Assembly (NCBI GenBank): GCA_020631735.1
Contig: CM036160.1
Coordinates: 112,264,680-112,328,679 of the forward strand
From: Saccharum officinarum
Lineage: Eukaryota; Streptophyta; Magnoliopsida; Poales; Poaceae
Direction of reading: 5' to 3'
DNA: 64,000 nt
The stretch's first letter is position 1. The number at the start of each line of letters is the position of its first letter. The position numbers and the translations under genes are program-made. This document shows, piece by piece, positions 1 through 15,956 of this stretch. The notes below the pieces were generated by a model. The model worked only from the letters and a program-made list of their open reading frames with translations, searched no databases and was not told the DNA's origin.

Positions 1-772
1 ATGGTAAGCCGTCATATTACTAAAACATTACATGTTCAAACACCAAGATATACATTCACAATAGTCAATCCCATTCCATAGCACTGAAATAGTATGTCAA
101 TTTCTTGATTGAAGAAATCCTATGTGAAACAAGTGATGTTAGCGGGCACAGATCCAGAAAAAAGGCCTAAATTTGTACAATCCAAGAATCAACATGATAG
201 TTGGTTTAGTAACATGGGGAAAAATATCAATTGCCAGCTATCAGAAAATTGTTGGTTGATGCATAATAGTTTGCTTAGTTACATAACAAATTATTGCTAA
301 TATCACAAATGCTGTAAACGCAATACGCACAGCTTAAACAAGGGGGGAAATAGTCCAAAATGAACTGTAAGCCAGCATGCATGCAACTACAAGATTGCTG
401 ACGATATCCGTCTAAAGAAAACAGCACACCGTCAAAACTACGAAATGCATGCTATATTCACGCAAGAGTCTGTCGTTGTGTATGCTTATCAAATCTTCCA
501 AACAAATGGAGTCTTTCAGATTCAAGATGCAGCAATCATTTTGGAAATGCCATCATAAGGAATTCGTCGCCATCAGAGACATGCATGCCTACCAATGCCC
601 AAAATATGATTTGCAGCTTGCAATCTAAGCATGACAGCGGTGGAAGCATTGGCCATTCGCATTGTCAATGGAATTAAAAAAACACAAGAAATATTAAATA
701 GATCACCGCCATTCAACTTATAGTGGGATTCCAACTATGATAGTGATAGATCACAAAATTCAACAAGAATAC
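1..772 (-). other. Intron of the LRR receptor kinase gene (start of)
   Basis: This AT-rich stretch follows the splice donor of the receptor exon in the direction of transcription. No open frame here continues a leucine-rich repeat or kinase on the minus strand, so I read it as the first intron. A 63-residue plus-strand frame at 109-300 has no recognisable features. Confidence 0.5.
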
Positions 773-1697
773 CTGAGAAGCCGTTCCTGCTGAGATCAAC
801 CTCGACAAGCCGCATGGAATTCTGGAGGAGTGTCTCAGGCATCATCCCAAATAGCCCATTCCCGGCAACACTGAAAATCTCCAGTGAGAACCACGCATCG
901 AGCCTCGGCACTGTCCCAGCAAGCCCGTTGTTGCTCAAATCAAGGACCGCCAAGTTCTTGAAGGCCCCCACCGTCTCATTCCGGAAGAAGCCGCCGTCCA
1001 GCTTGTTGTGGCTGAGGTTGAGATACTTGACCGTGTTCCCAATGCTGGCGAGGCTTTCGATGTCCAAATCGATGGACCCGGTGAAGAGGTTGTCGCTGAG
1101 ATCGATGTGCTCGGCATTGCGGAGCTTGGCGAGCAGATCGGTGGCATTGCCCCAGAAGTTGTTGTTGCGGACGTCGATGCGGCGCAGGTTCTGCAGCTGC
1201 TGGATCCCGTCGGTCGGGAAGCCGGAGGTGAAGTTGTTGTGGGAGAGGTTGAGGTGGACGAGGCTGGAGAGGTTGGCGAGGCGGCCCGGGATGGGCCCGT
1301 AGAAGCGGTTCCCGGCGAGGTCGAGGTGGCGCAGCGACGAGAGGGAGCCGATGCCGGGAGGCAGGCGGCCGGAGAAGGCGTTCCCGGCGAGGGAGAGGTT
1401 CTGGAGCGCGCGCATGCCGGAGAGAGTCCCCAGCTTGAGCTCCCCGGCGAGGCCGAGGCCGTCGAGCGCGACGCTGACCACCGCGTCGCCGTCGCACACG
1501 ACGCCGCGCCACGAGGCGGGGCAGCCGCCGCCGCCGCTGCCGGACTCTGTCGTCGCCGGCGGGGACCAGGACCCCAGCACCCGGTCCCGGTCGCGGTCCG
1601 CGATGCCCTTCTTGAACTCGAGCAGCGCCGCCACGTCGTCGCCGGCGGCGCCGCCCCCGGAAAGCAGCAGGAGAACGAGCGCGAGGAGGGCAGCCAT
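773..1697 (-). CDS. LRR receptor-like kinase, first coding exon (partial gene)
   Basis: The exon opens with an ATG at 1697 and encodes about 308 residues. A hydrophobic signal peptide (MAALLALVLLLLSGGGAAG) is followed by an LRRNT cap (DDVAALLEFKKGI, then the Cys pair around CPASWRGVVCDG) and a run of extracellular leucine-rich repeats with LxxLxLxxNxFxG spacing up to VDLSRNGFSG. The exon ends at a good minus-strand donor (CTTCTCAG/GTATTC) at 773/772, leaving a split codon, so the open frame beyond 773 is intron. The transmembrane segment and kinase domain must lie left of the window. The layout resembles the plant family of probably inactive LRR receptor kinases typified by Arabidopsis At5g10020 (recalled, not searched). 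It would sit in the plasma membrane. Very GC-rich, as is usual for grass 5' exons. Confidence 0.85.
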
Positions 1698-2110
1698 AGA
1701 AATGGGGGGTGTGGGGAACTGGAGTGACCTACCTAGGGTTAGGGCTTGCGGGAGGCGGAGGAGGAGGGAAGGGAGGTGCGGGTGGCGGCCGCCATTGGAG
1801 ATGGGAGAAAGAGAGGTGAGGTGGTGGTAGTGAGATGTGCGAGAGCCGAGAGAAAGGCCAAATTTTTGGAAACGGGAGGGGATGGGTGAGTAATAACAGG
1901 AGAGAGAGAGAGAGAGAGAGTACAGACTGGAAAGTCACAGGTGGTTGTGCTGTGCGAGAGAGAGCGGTGACTACTAGGGGCAGCGAGAGTGGTGTGCTTA
2001 GCAGTTTTGGAGTGCTTAGCTGTGAGTGAGACTGCTGTGACCTGGGTGCTTTGCTTTGCTTTGCTTTGCTTTGGACTGGTATTACTGTGGTCTGTGGAGT
2101 GGGTACATGG
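1698..2110 (-). promoter_or_regulatory. 5' leader/promoter of the LRR receptor kinase, with two microsatellites
   Basis: This is the region just upstream of the receptor ATG. It is pyrimidine-rich on the coding (minus) strand. It holds a GA dinucleotide run near 1901-1919 and a TTTGC pentanucleotide run near 2049-2073. The start of transcription cannot be fixed from sequence alone. Confidence 0.45.
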
Positions 2111-3451
2111 TTTTGGGCTGCTGACGACACATCTGTAGCCTTATCAAAAAAAAAAGACGACACGTCTGTAGCAAAATGTGATCCTTGTGAGGCATTTTCC
2201 TACTCATTTATTTCTTGTTTTCGTTCTTTGTATGTACTAGTGAATTCTTGCTTTATTGTCTTTGTCTGTTTACCTGTTTGTTTCTCTGTCCAGAAATGAG
2301 GGGTTTTGTACCAACATAATAAAATTTTGATAACTGTTAGCTGTTCATCCAGCATTTAGCCTGCTCCTGATGAACATATCAAGTACAGTAATGAACAAAG
2401 ATTTGAGCAACCAAGAAGGCAAAAAGATTGCTCCCTCATCCAGTCATCCTGTCATCCATCTTAATCAAAAAAGGGAGGGCAAAAGAAAACACAAAAGAAT
2501 CTGCAAAACTGATGTGTGTAGGCACTGGGTACCGGTAGGAAAGCAAGAGCCCCCCACATGCCCCTAGGCTGTTCCAGTCTTTGACCCCTTTCCTCTCCAG
2601 CTCAGGTGAGCTGCCCCTGCCCCTGCCCCTGCCCGGCCCCTTGCTTTCCATTTCCTCACCTCTCTCTCTCTCTCCATATGCTTTCTTTCTTCAGACCACT
2701 CAACAGGCCAGCTGCCCACGTCAAGAAGTTCAGAACCGAACTAGTGTGGGAAAAAATCAACGCGTATCAAATTCACATATTTGGTGATGAGGACGTGTTG
2801 ACGTGATAAAACAATGGAAGTTTGCTTAGTGTGGGGATTAATTCAGCAACTCATGGATGGAGCCTCGTTTCAGAGAGACATTGAGGCCTTAGATTCAGGA
2901 GACATGTCCGAGTCCAGCCACCGAAGATTTCTGTACCAGGTAGATGCAGATCACGGGAGACATATTTATCCCTCCGCGAAACTTGAAATTCACAGGTCAA
3001 AACACAAAGGTTTTTCATCAAATACGCACGTACTCCACCCAATTTGCTCCACGTAATTTGCCCTTTTCTAAATACATTTTCCTAGGGTGTATTTAAGGAT
3101 GGTGAGCAGAAGAAATGGCGAGAAGAGTGCATGTCAGGTCGTGTAATAATGTAGGAGTGCTACTTAAAAGTGGTACTGGGTGGATGATATCCCAAATTCC
3201 CAATCCGTGATGCTTGCTGTTAGGAGGAAAAATATGCGCTGAAAATGACCGCGTGTCTCGTATCCATCAATCCGGCGAGCGCGATGGGCGTTGTTGGAGC
3301 CAGTCGAGTCTGTTCTCTTGTCTTCAACGCCCGGGAGCTGTCGTGACGAGGACACGAGTGACCAGTGGTGCCCAGCCGCCGGCCAGGCAAAATCATTAGC
3401 AGGGACGCGGAAAAAGAACATGAAGCTTAATCAGGATTGTAAAGCGCGCGC
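2111..3451. other. Intergenic, no gene seen
   Basis: Only short frames of up to about 85 codons occur. None has a recognisable domain, and no splice-linked exons could be joined. Mixed base composition. Confidence 0.5.
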
Positions 3452-3454
3452 TTA

Positions 3455-3886
3455 GACTGGCCGCAGTGGGTACTCTAAAACGATACTCTAAAGTTTTAGA
3501 GTATGAATATAGAGTAAAAACTGCTGCACTGGGTACTCTAAAATGATACTCTATCTTTTCTCTCACTCTATATTTAGAGTAGTACAGTGCTTACTCTATA
3601 CTCTATAGTGGCGGGCCCCACTAGCTAAACAAAGGGAAAAAATGCAATAACTCACAAACTAAAAATCCAAATTAAATTTCGATTGCACCATTAAATTCGT
3701 CTCAATAAATCCTTCAAAATTAGATCACACATGAATATATTTAGATAAAGTGACAAGTGAGTCCTACAGTGGATAGAGGATGATATAGAGGATGGATGGA
3801 TGCGGGAGAATTAAGTATAGAGGAGAGAATTTTGCTGACTAAGATATATAGAGGATAAATATAGAGGTCCATGAGTGCGGGTAGTC
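3455..3886. mobile_element. PIF/Harbinger-type MITE, copy 1
   Basis: A 432-bp non-autonomous element flanked by TTA duplications (3452-3454 and 3887-3889). The ends are imperfect inverted repeats (GACTGGCCGCAGTGGG against GACTACCCGCACTCAT). The interior is AT-rich with repeated ACTCTA and TAGAGTA words. A second copy lies at 24080-24526. TTA target duplications are the hallmark of PIF/Harbinger elements. No coding capacity. Confidence 0.85.
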
Positions 3887-3987
3887 TTAGCTAGGCCAGG
3901 ACAGGGAACATATTTGGTAGTAGTATTTTCCGTCCGTCCGGTTTTAAAAAGGGCGGCCGCGGCATGATTGATTGGGGCTGTGTTTAG

Positions 3988-4211
3988 GTGCTGTTTAGTT
4001 CCCAAAAAAATTGTAAAATTTTTTAGATTCTCAGACACGTGCATGAAGCATTAAATATAGATAAAAAATAAAACTAATTACACAGTTTAGACGAAATGGA
4101 CGAGACGAATCTTTTAAGCTTAATTAGACCATGATCGGACACTAATTACCAAATAACAACGAAACTCGCTACAGTGCTATTTTGCAAAATTTTTTGCATC
4201 TGAACCGGCCC
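3988..4211. mobile_element. Tourist-like MITE, first of two abutting copies
   Basis: Starts with a CTGTTTAGTTCCC-type end and ends at GAACCGGCCC. It carries the family words AATTAGACCATGATCGGAC and ACAGTGCTATTTTGC. The interior matches the copies at 4212-4444, 46007-46227 and 57851-58123, sharing the internal motifs ATTAGxCTCAAAAGATTCGTCTCG and ATATTTAATxCTCCATxCAT. Non-coding. Confidence 0.75.
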
Positions 4212-4444
4212 TTAGTTGAGAAAGTTTGGGTGAAAAGTTACTGTAGCACTTTTCGTTGTTATTTGGTAAAATTTGTCCAACTATGGATTAATTAGACTCA
4301 AAAGATTCGTCTCGAACTTTACAGACAAACTATGCAATTAGTTATTTTTTACCTATATTTAATGCTCCATGCATGTGTTTAAAGATTCGATGTGATGGGT
4401 GGAAGAGGAAATATTTTGGGTTTGCATGGCAACTAAACAGGGCC
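4212..4444. mobile_element. Tourist-like MITE, second abutting copy in opposite orientation
   Basis: It directly abuts the preceding copy and is inverted relative to it. It contains TTACTGTAGCACTTTTCG and GGATTAATTAGACTCAAAAG, and ends in GCAACTAAACAGGGCC. The pair may have arisen by insertion of one MITE into the end of the other. Confidence 0.75.
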
Positions 4445-4741
4445 TGAATTGGATTGGAGGTGCACAAGTCAAATATTCCTCCTAATTTCCTCCCTTGATT
4501 TCGTGGTAGTAGGATTTAGGCATGGAGAACGAGAGATGCATGCTGCGTGGGATGCCTACTGGTGGTCTGGTGCGAGGACCGAGCTTGAATTCTAGTGCTT
4601 ATTTAGCACAGAGCCATGTGCTAGAAGAAGCCGTTTGTTTGTTTTTATTATTGATGAGTCCATTATTATCATATATGCAACCATAGGACCAATCATAAAA
4701 AAGATAATCATAGCATTTTTAGCATAATATTATGTTCCTTA

Positions 4742-5715
4742 GAGCATCTCCCTAAAAAATTCTTCCTAAAACCATTGAGTTTTCCAAGTTGCTAAAAAGT
4801 ATTAGAAGCACTAAAGATGGGTTTCTCCAATATTTTCTAAAAAATCACTCCTAAAAATTAAAAAAACACAGTGGTATTTTCGTAAATACCGTCGTCTTCT
4901 TCCGAGCGAAGAGGTACAGAAAAGCTTCGTGTGCGTTGCTGCGGTTCGAGCCGGCAGTGGCGGCGGCGGTCCTAGGGAAGGCCGGAGGTCCTCGAGGCTC
5001 CACCCCTTGGTCTCGGGCAGGCAGGCGTAGACGAACACCCACGCCGCCGCGGACAGCGCCGCGAAGATGTAGAAGGTCCCGGCCATGCCCACGTACATCG
5101 AGATGAAGGTCATCCCCACCACGGCCTCTGGTACGTGCCTGGGTGCATTGCCATTGCATTTGCATGCGAGATGAGCACGTGACCGAGATTGTTCCGTCTG
5201 ATCTGCTGAGTCTTCGTTCCGGCTGGTCGCGCGCTCAGCTTACAAACGGCGCCGTCTGGACGCGTCGCGGCCGCCCACCACGTGGCCATGGCCGTCGTCG
5301 GGCCCATGGCCGACGTCGCCAGCCAGAACGTCGCCATGACCAAGAGGCACGCGAGGGAGAAGAAAGATGTCGCGACTAGCGAGGAGGATACGGACACAGC
5401 ACCGCGCGTAACTTTGCGCACGAAGAGGTTGTTTTTTCCAGTCCTAAAAAATCGGGAGGTTGGATTGGGTCATTGGGAGTTATTGAGATGGTTTTTTCTC
5501 AAACTTTCTAAAAGTACTACTCCCTCTGTCCGCTCTGTGAGTCGTTTTAGCATTAACAATGTGCAGTGAATATTCAGTGAACCATGACGGTACCTGTGTC
5601 CGGATACACGAGTAAATTTTTGAACCTATACACTTGAAGCTAGCACCAGAACGACACTAAAAAAGGGGACAGAGGAGTAGATTAGGAGAGTGTTTTGGAA
5701 CTCTCGGAGATGCTC
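4742..5715. mobile_element. TIR element carrying a sugar-transporter gene fragment (PACK-type)
   Basis: The segment is bounded by inverted ends GAGCATCTCC (4742-4751) and GGAGATGCTC (5706-5715). Both subterminal zones are rich in CTAAAAAAT words. The flanking trinucleotides are TTA and CTA, so a 3-bp duplication with one change is possible but weak. The interior is GC-rich and holds an exon of an MFS transporter gene on the minus strand. An element with such ends enclosing host coding sequence fits a PACK-type transposon. I cannot assign the superfamily with certainty. Confidence 0.6.
4920..5410 (-). pseudogene. MFS sugar/polyol transporter fragment
   Basis: On the minus strand, about 5122 to 4960 encodes the last part of a major facilitator sugar transporter: VGMTFISMYVG, a hydrophobic helix (TFYIFAALSAAAWVFVYACL), then the family signature PETKGWSLEDL. 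This matches the final helix and cytosolic tail of plant polyol/monosaccharide transporters. Upstream (about 5410-5245), a hydrophobic open stretch ends at a GT donor-like site and an AG acceptor-like site precedes the signature exon, so an intron may have been captured too. There is no start, no other helices and a degenerate 3' end, so it cannot make a transporter. It lies wholly inside the TIR element. Confidence 0.7.
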
Positions 5716-8413
5716 CTACATGTCCGGTTATTATTATTATCTCGGTGAAGTGATGAGGAAGTTTCTAAACGACTGATTGGTACATATATGCATGGTATGA
5801 TATTATGATACTATAGTCATGCCGTGTTGTTATGAATCTCGATTCTCGGGAGCGAATTCCGAAGACATTGCCGTATTGGTATTCAGCTGATTTGGCACGT
5901 AGCAGCAGCGCTAGTGCTATACGGAGTAATTTATGAGGGGAGTCGGTAACCGAGTGACATTTCACACGGTACTGAAACCCAAGAATGGCGAGTGGGAAAT
6001 GGTTGGGACTACCAACCCAATGGGCAACGCACATGAGCTGGTACCGTTCGTGACCAAACCAAAACCGTGTAGAAGTAGAACGGCGCTCACATCACAGGCA
6101 GGACAAAAAGAAATATCCTCGGCAAGGTCGGTTAGATGAGCAGCAAATAAATATCCTCGGCAAGGTCGGTGAATTAGAAAATGGGAATGAAAAGGGTTGG
6201 AGCCCAGAGAGAATTAGGGTGATCATTGCGGCAGTTGGGAAAGGACAGCAAAGATACTATGAGGCGGCAGTTCATGCTGGTACCCGAGCCCAAAACACAG
6301 GGGACTCCGCTAAGGTGCCATCGATGGGCAGAGGGACGGGAGCTTTGCTTCGGTCTGAATCATCTGATAAAGTAAATCGTCACTGCATCAGCGAGATGAT
6401 GTTTTTTACACGCGTCTGTCTGTTGCAGCTAACTTGCGAATGGATCCGTTTGGTTAATAACTTGATGAGCCAGGCAAGGCATGCATCATAGCGGTAGGTT
6501 GTTTACTCTTACTCGATCGGAAAGAGCAGTCCACAAGGGTAAAGGCTAGACAAAGGTGGGCCAGGCATGGCAGAAGGATAAGGGTGGGCGGGTGGCCCAG
6601 TGCCAGGGAGACTCACACCGCCTCCGGCTCTCCCGATCCTGTCTGCAGGAAATTTCCTTTTCCAAAAAAGTCCCAGTCTTCCAGAGACAGACGACACAGT
6701 AGACAGGCACGCAGCAGACACACAGCGAGAGCCGCCCGAGGCCGAGAGGGTGCTTTGTTTTGAGATTGAGATAATAATAAAAGAAGTTTGCCCTGGAAGC
6801 GAGCAGAGCAGAGCACCGCCCCCCGGCCCGGCGCGTTCCATTCCGTGGCGGCATCCGCGCCACCGCGTGTGCTGGGCGCGTCCTGAGTCCCCAACCCACA
6901 ACCCCATCACCGCCGGCTAATATCATATCATCGGGCCCCTCGTGGCGGCGCCAGGGAGCATGTGGGGGCCGCGCCGCGGGACAACGGACAAGCGGAGAGA
7001 AGCTGGGCACGGCAGAGAGGGATCCAGCCTGCGGATCTCTCATCCGCCCGTCCGCAGTCCGCACACGGCACACCGCTCTCGCTCACGCGGCGGCGGCGCG
7101 AACCGCAAGCGGAAGATGCCGTCCGCCGCGCCGCTCAAGGAATAGGATTAGGCTAGAGTGCTAGACTAGCCACCGGAGAGACAGCGGCTGTGCGCGCATG
7201 ATTATAGGGCCTCGTGACAAAGCGGCCGCATCGGTATTAGCGTAAAGCGGCTGTGGACTAGGCACGGCACCACCGGTCCCAATCATGCGTGCCTGTGCCT
7301 GGGTGTACGTGTACACGAGCCATCTATCCCAAACCACTGTTGGTGCTTTTGGAGTTTTGGTGCCTCTTTCTGAACAAGAGGAGGAACATGGGATAGGATG
7401 GAAACAGGGTTCTTTACTCAACGGCTTCTTCCGCCATGAAAACTCCAAAAGCACGTACACGTTCAGCCAGCAAAGCCAAACGAGCGAGTCACGCGTAGAT
7501 GCACGGAGCTGCGAGTTGACGGAATGTAGGATGGTCTCGCTCTCGCGCTCAATCTTTAAACAGGGCCGCGGACGGGAGCCTCCTCGCTCGTGGTCGTGGA
7601 CCACCGGTGCCAGGTGGGCGGAACGCACGCGCCAGCACAGCACCACGGCGGCCTGAATGAGAGCAGAGCGTTCGGCCCCCACGCCACGACGGATCTCATC
7701 TCGTCTCCGCCTCCGTCGGCATCCCCGCCTGAATCCGCAACCGCATCTGTCATCTTCCACGTTCCACCCAGTCCTTGCACCCCAATTTGTTTCTGTCCCC
7801 CTCCTATTCATGCATCTCACGGGTCACCGGGCTCATGGCCACGCCGCGAGCACGTACGCCTACACGGCTACACGCGTGCGTGCCCCACGCCCCGGCCGGC
7901 CGGCCCACCCCATATGGGCGCACAGGTGCATGCTGGTACGCCCAATCTGCTACGACGGCCACGCCGAACGTGCAACACACAGCAACGGCAAACAGAAATG
8001 CACGCATGAACGAACCTGGCATGGCACGGGGCGAGGCACTGAGTGGCTGGGCAGGATCCGTATCTGGCAATGGCCACTCGGGCGGCACAGTCAGATCAGC
8101 CGCACAGCTGTGTTTCCCTTCAATCATGGGGACGGAGACCAGTCTCACTTCGCAGGCTGGTTCCACACCCTGATTTGGCTATCTCAATCAAAGAAAAAAG
8201 GTAGTTGCGAGCCAAGAGTGAAGAGTTGGGTTATGGTTCTTTCGCTTTCGGAGACTACGGCCGCACAAACACAACAATGTGAGCGTTACAAAGTTACAGA
8301 CTACAGTTTCACGGTACGAGTGAAGTGAGCTGAGGGAAGATCCTAACAAATGTTATGTACAGGGCCTGCACCGGTCAGCGCGTCTAATCTGGGCTGGGAG
8401 CAGCCGCGCCGTA
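5716..8413. other. Intergenic, no supported gene
   Basis: This is the 3' flank of the HAM gene. From about 6500 to 8160 it becomes GC-rich and holds several overlapping frames on both strands (up to about 220 codons). None has a domain, the frames compete with each other, and no splice model emerged. AATATCCTCGGCAAGGTCGG occurs twice near 6112 and 6151 as a short direct repeat. Confidence 0.5.
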
Positions 8414-13060
<4,647 letters not shown>

Positions 13061-13422
13061 CTCGTCGTCAGAGCCGCAGCGGATCCGATGTGAGCGGTTC
13101 GGGGTTGGGCCTTCTGGACTGTTTGGGGCCTTTGGCCTTCTGGATTGTGCTGGTCCGGATGACTTGTGGGACCCACACGTAAGCAGCTCTGTGTGTGGGC
13201 TAACTTGCGCCACGTCGGCCCACATTTCCTCCCTTCTTTTTTTTTTCTTCTGGAATAACAGAGCTCAGGTCATGGGCATTGTTCAGTGACCTGAAGCGGA
13301 GTATTTCATTCCTCATTGGCTCATTCGTACACAACAATGTAAGATGTAACTTCTTTTCTAGGAAGATGTATTATCATTTTTTTTAAAAAAATAGTTCTAT
13401 AGCATTGAAAGAACTTCGTTTC
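13061..13422 (-). promoter_or_regulatory. 5' leader and short promoter space of the HAM gene
   Basis: Only about 360 bp separate the HAM start codon from the edge of the long-TIR element at 13423. Proximal regulatory sequence must lie in this interval or inside the transposon. I see no clear TATA box. Confidence 0.4.
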
Positions 13423-13927
13423 CGTAAAATACCATTGAAAGATATTTGTCACGTAAAATACCAATGAAAGACATCAATGTTACCTCCATTTAGCATTCCG
13501 TCACGGTGGCACACTAACGTCGTGAAATCCACCTCAGAGTCCAGACGCCTGAAAGGAAAGAAAAAACGCTTGGTCCTGCTCCTCCCGGGTTCGATGTGGA
13601 GTGCCAGCACCTGCTCATGCTCCTCCTCGTTGCCAGCGGCGGAAGCTAGGTGGATTTCCAAAGTTTCGTTGCCAGGTCACGCGAGACGATCGCGACCACG
13701 AGGAGCCTGGCAAGCGACTTGTCTCGTCGTCCGGGTCGGCGTCCTCGCGTTCGAAGCAGCACGCACGGTGGTGTCAGCTTGAGCGGCGAGGCAAGGTGTG
13801 CGCAGGGAGGTAGCCTCGCTGCCGGCAGTGGAGGTCAAGCTGAAGTCGTCGCCACTTGCCGGGCGCACGTGAGGTGGCCTCGAGGAGCGTGGCGAACGTG
13901 GTTGGCCTCGCGTTCGAGGCTGCCCAC

Positions 13928-15956
13928 AAGGTTTAAATGGCTAGAGGGGGTGAATAGCCTATTTAAAATTCTACAAGCTTCACTAAACAACCACGTTAGT
14001 ATAAAAGATGGCTAAGCTAATTCTAGCACTAGCTCAACTACACTATGCAAGCCACTTATACAATTCTAGTGAAGCAAGGCTATGATCTCTAATACACACC
14101 AACAAGACTAAGTCACTAAGCTACTTACTCCTAAGTGATAAAAGCTACACTAAGCAAACTACACTAGAAATAGTACAAGAAAGTAAAGAGCAAGTGACTT
14201 GATTCTTATACCAACGATGTAGAGAAGTAATGCACTTGAAGAATCAATCACAATAATCAACCATAAGAGAAATCCTCGGCAAAGAGATGACACAAGATTT
14301 TTTATCGAGGTTCACTTGCTTCCCGGCAAGCTACTCCTCGTTGTGGCGATGCACCCACTTGTCGGTTCGCGAGCTAATCGACTATCAAGAGTCGAACCCT
14401 CGGCGGGCGCCGCACAACCGCACACAAGATGGGGATCCTCCAAGCCACGAGCTTCACTAGAATATCCAATTTGCGAACTCCCGCGGGGAAGGATCAAGAA
14501 CCCCTTATAACACTTGGTGAGGGCTCCAACAATCTCCAATTGCGAGCTCAATCACCTCCGCTGCTCCAAGCCGTCTACCGTGTCGGGAAACACGAAAGAG
14601 TAACAAGAAATCCACAGCAACTCGAAGATCAAGTGCCTCTAGAATACAACTCTCAAGCAATGCACTTGAATCTCACTCAATCTCACTCAAGATGTGCAAC
14701 CAAGCAAAGAGATGAGTAGAGGGGTTGCTCTCTAGCTCAAAGGATGTCTCTAGGTCTCAAAATGTGCAAGAGATACCCTCAAACCCCGGACATCCTCTAT
14801 TTATAATGAAGGGGTACGCAGCTAGCCGTTACGGACGACGCAGCGAAAATCGCGCTGACCGGACGCTCTGGTCAGGGTGACCGGACGCGTCCGGTCACTA
14901 CACGACAGCAAGAAACAGTGCGCGTCAGAACTAGCCATTGCCGTGACCGGACGCACTCAGCCGTTTGACCGGACGCGACAGTGCCAGCGTCCGATCGCGT
15001 TCCAGTAAGCTCCCGTCGAGACCGGACGCGTCCGATCGCTCGTGACCGGACGCGCCGCGCGTCCGATCGGCACTCCGCTGCGCTCTGCCCCTCTGGACGT
15101 CTGACCGGACGCTCCGGTTCCATGAGGGACCGGACGCGCCGGTCGCGCGCTCTACTTCTACGCTCAGGTGAACTGACCGGACGCGCTGGTCAGGCCAGAC
15201 CAGCGTCCGGTCACAAACCCTAGTGCCCGCGCCACGTTGAACTGACCGGACGCGTCCGGTCAAACCGTGACCGCGTCCGGTGCAGCGTCCGATCGCTGTT
15301 TTTCAGTAAAAAACAATTTGGACTTTCGCCACCTTTTCTAGACTCCGGCGCAATAGAAAATAGGCATTTCATTTCCTCGAAAACGCCTGAATCCCGCGCT
15401 CGCAAGCTCGGCGGGAGGGAGAGCGAACCCCAAACCCTTACTACCGCTCAAACACCACCGCCTTCGCAAATGTGCTAACACCACCAAATGTACACCATCA
15501 ATGTGCATGTGTGTTAGCATTTCACAAACATTTTTCAAGGCGTTAAGTTAGCTCTCTACTAGATCCTAATGCATATGTTCAAGACATTGATCTAGTGGCA
15601 CTTGATTTCCGAGCTAACTGTGATTGCCCCTCTTGATAGTCGGCTATGTATCTTAAACCCGGTCAATCACTTCTCTACTCATCTTAGACCGGCAAAAGGA
15701 AAACCCTATGGTTATACATTTGCCTTGCGCTCCTAGATCTTCCTCTTCCACTTGATCATCATGTCCATCATTTTATGTGCGTCTCCACCATGATCTTGCT
15801 CATCATTTCATGCACCAAATCATGTGGTCTTGTGGTCATCTCTCCATGCCATTTCCACCTCCATCACATGTTGCTTATGCCTAGCTTAATCACACTTGAT
15901 ACAATAGCATTAGCAACTTGGTGTCATTAATTACCAAAACCAAACTTGGGCTTTCA
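13928..15956 (-). mobile_element. Solo LTR, copia-like, minus orientation
   Basis: A 2,029-bp LTR-like unit flanked by perfect 5-bp duplications CCCAC (13923-13927 and 15957-15961). In the minus direction it begins TGAAAGCCCAAGTTTGG and ends near GAATAGGCTATTCACCCCCT. Such ends are typical of copia/SIRE-type LTRs. No gag, pol or second LTR lies inside, so it is a solo LTR left by recombination. The inner terminus does not end in a clean CA. It contains an array of palindromic GACCGGACGC words (14867-15296). Confidence 0.7.
14867..15296. repeat. Array of short GACCGGACGCGTCCGGTCA-type palindromes
   Basis: About ten copies or half-copies of a 19-bp palindrome (GACCGGACGCGTCCGGTCA and variants with CCGATC) lie at irregular spacing inside the solo LTR. 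A similar array occurs in the other copia-like LTR at 52256-52660. The irregular spacing and lack of a fixed unit rule out a simple tandem satellite. Confidence 0.8.

Noticed and set aside
814..1830. Long plus-strand frames opposite the LRR receptor exon (up to 239 codons)
   Set aside because: They are antisense to a well-supported signal peptide and LRR exon and arise from its high GC content; no domain.
6509..8328. Cluster of GC-rich frames on both strands between the transporter fragment and HAM
   Set aside because: The frames overlap each other on both strands, lack domains and cannot be joined by splice sites. Probably non-coding.
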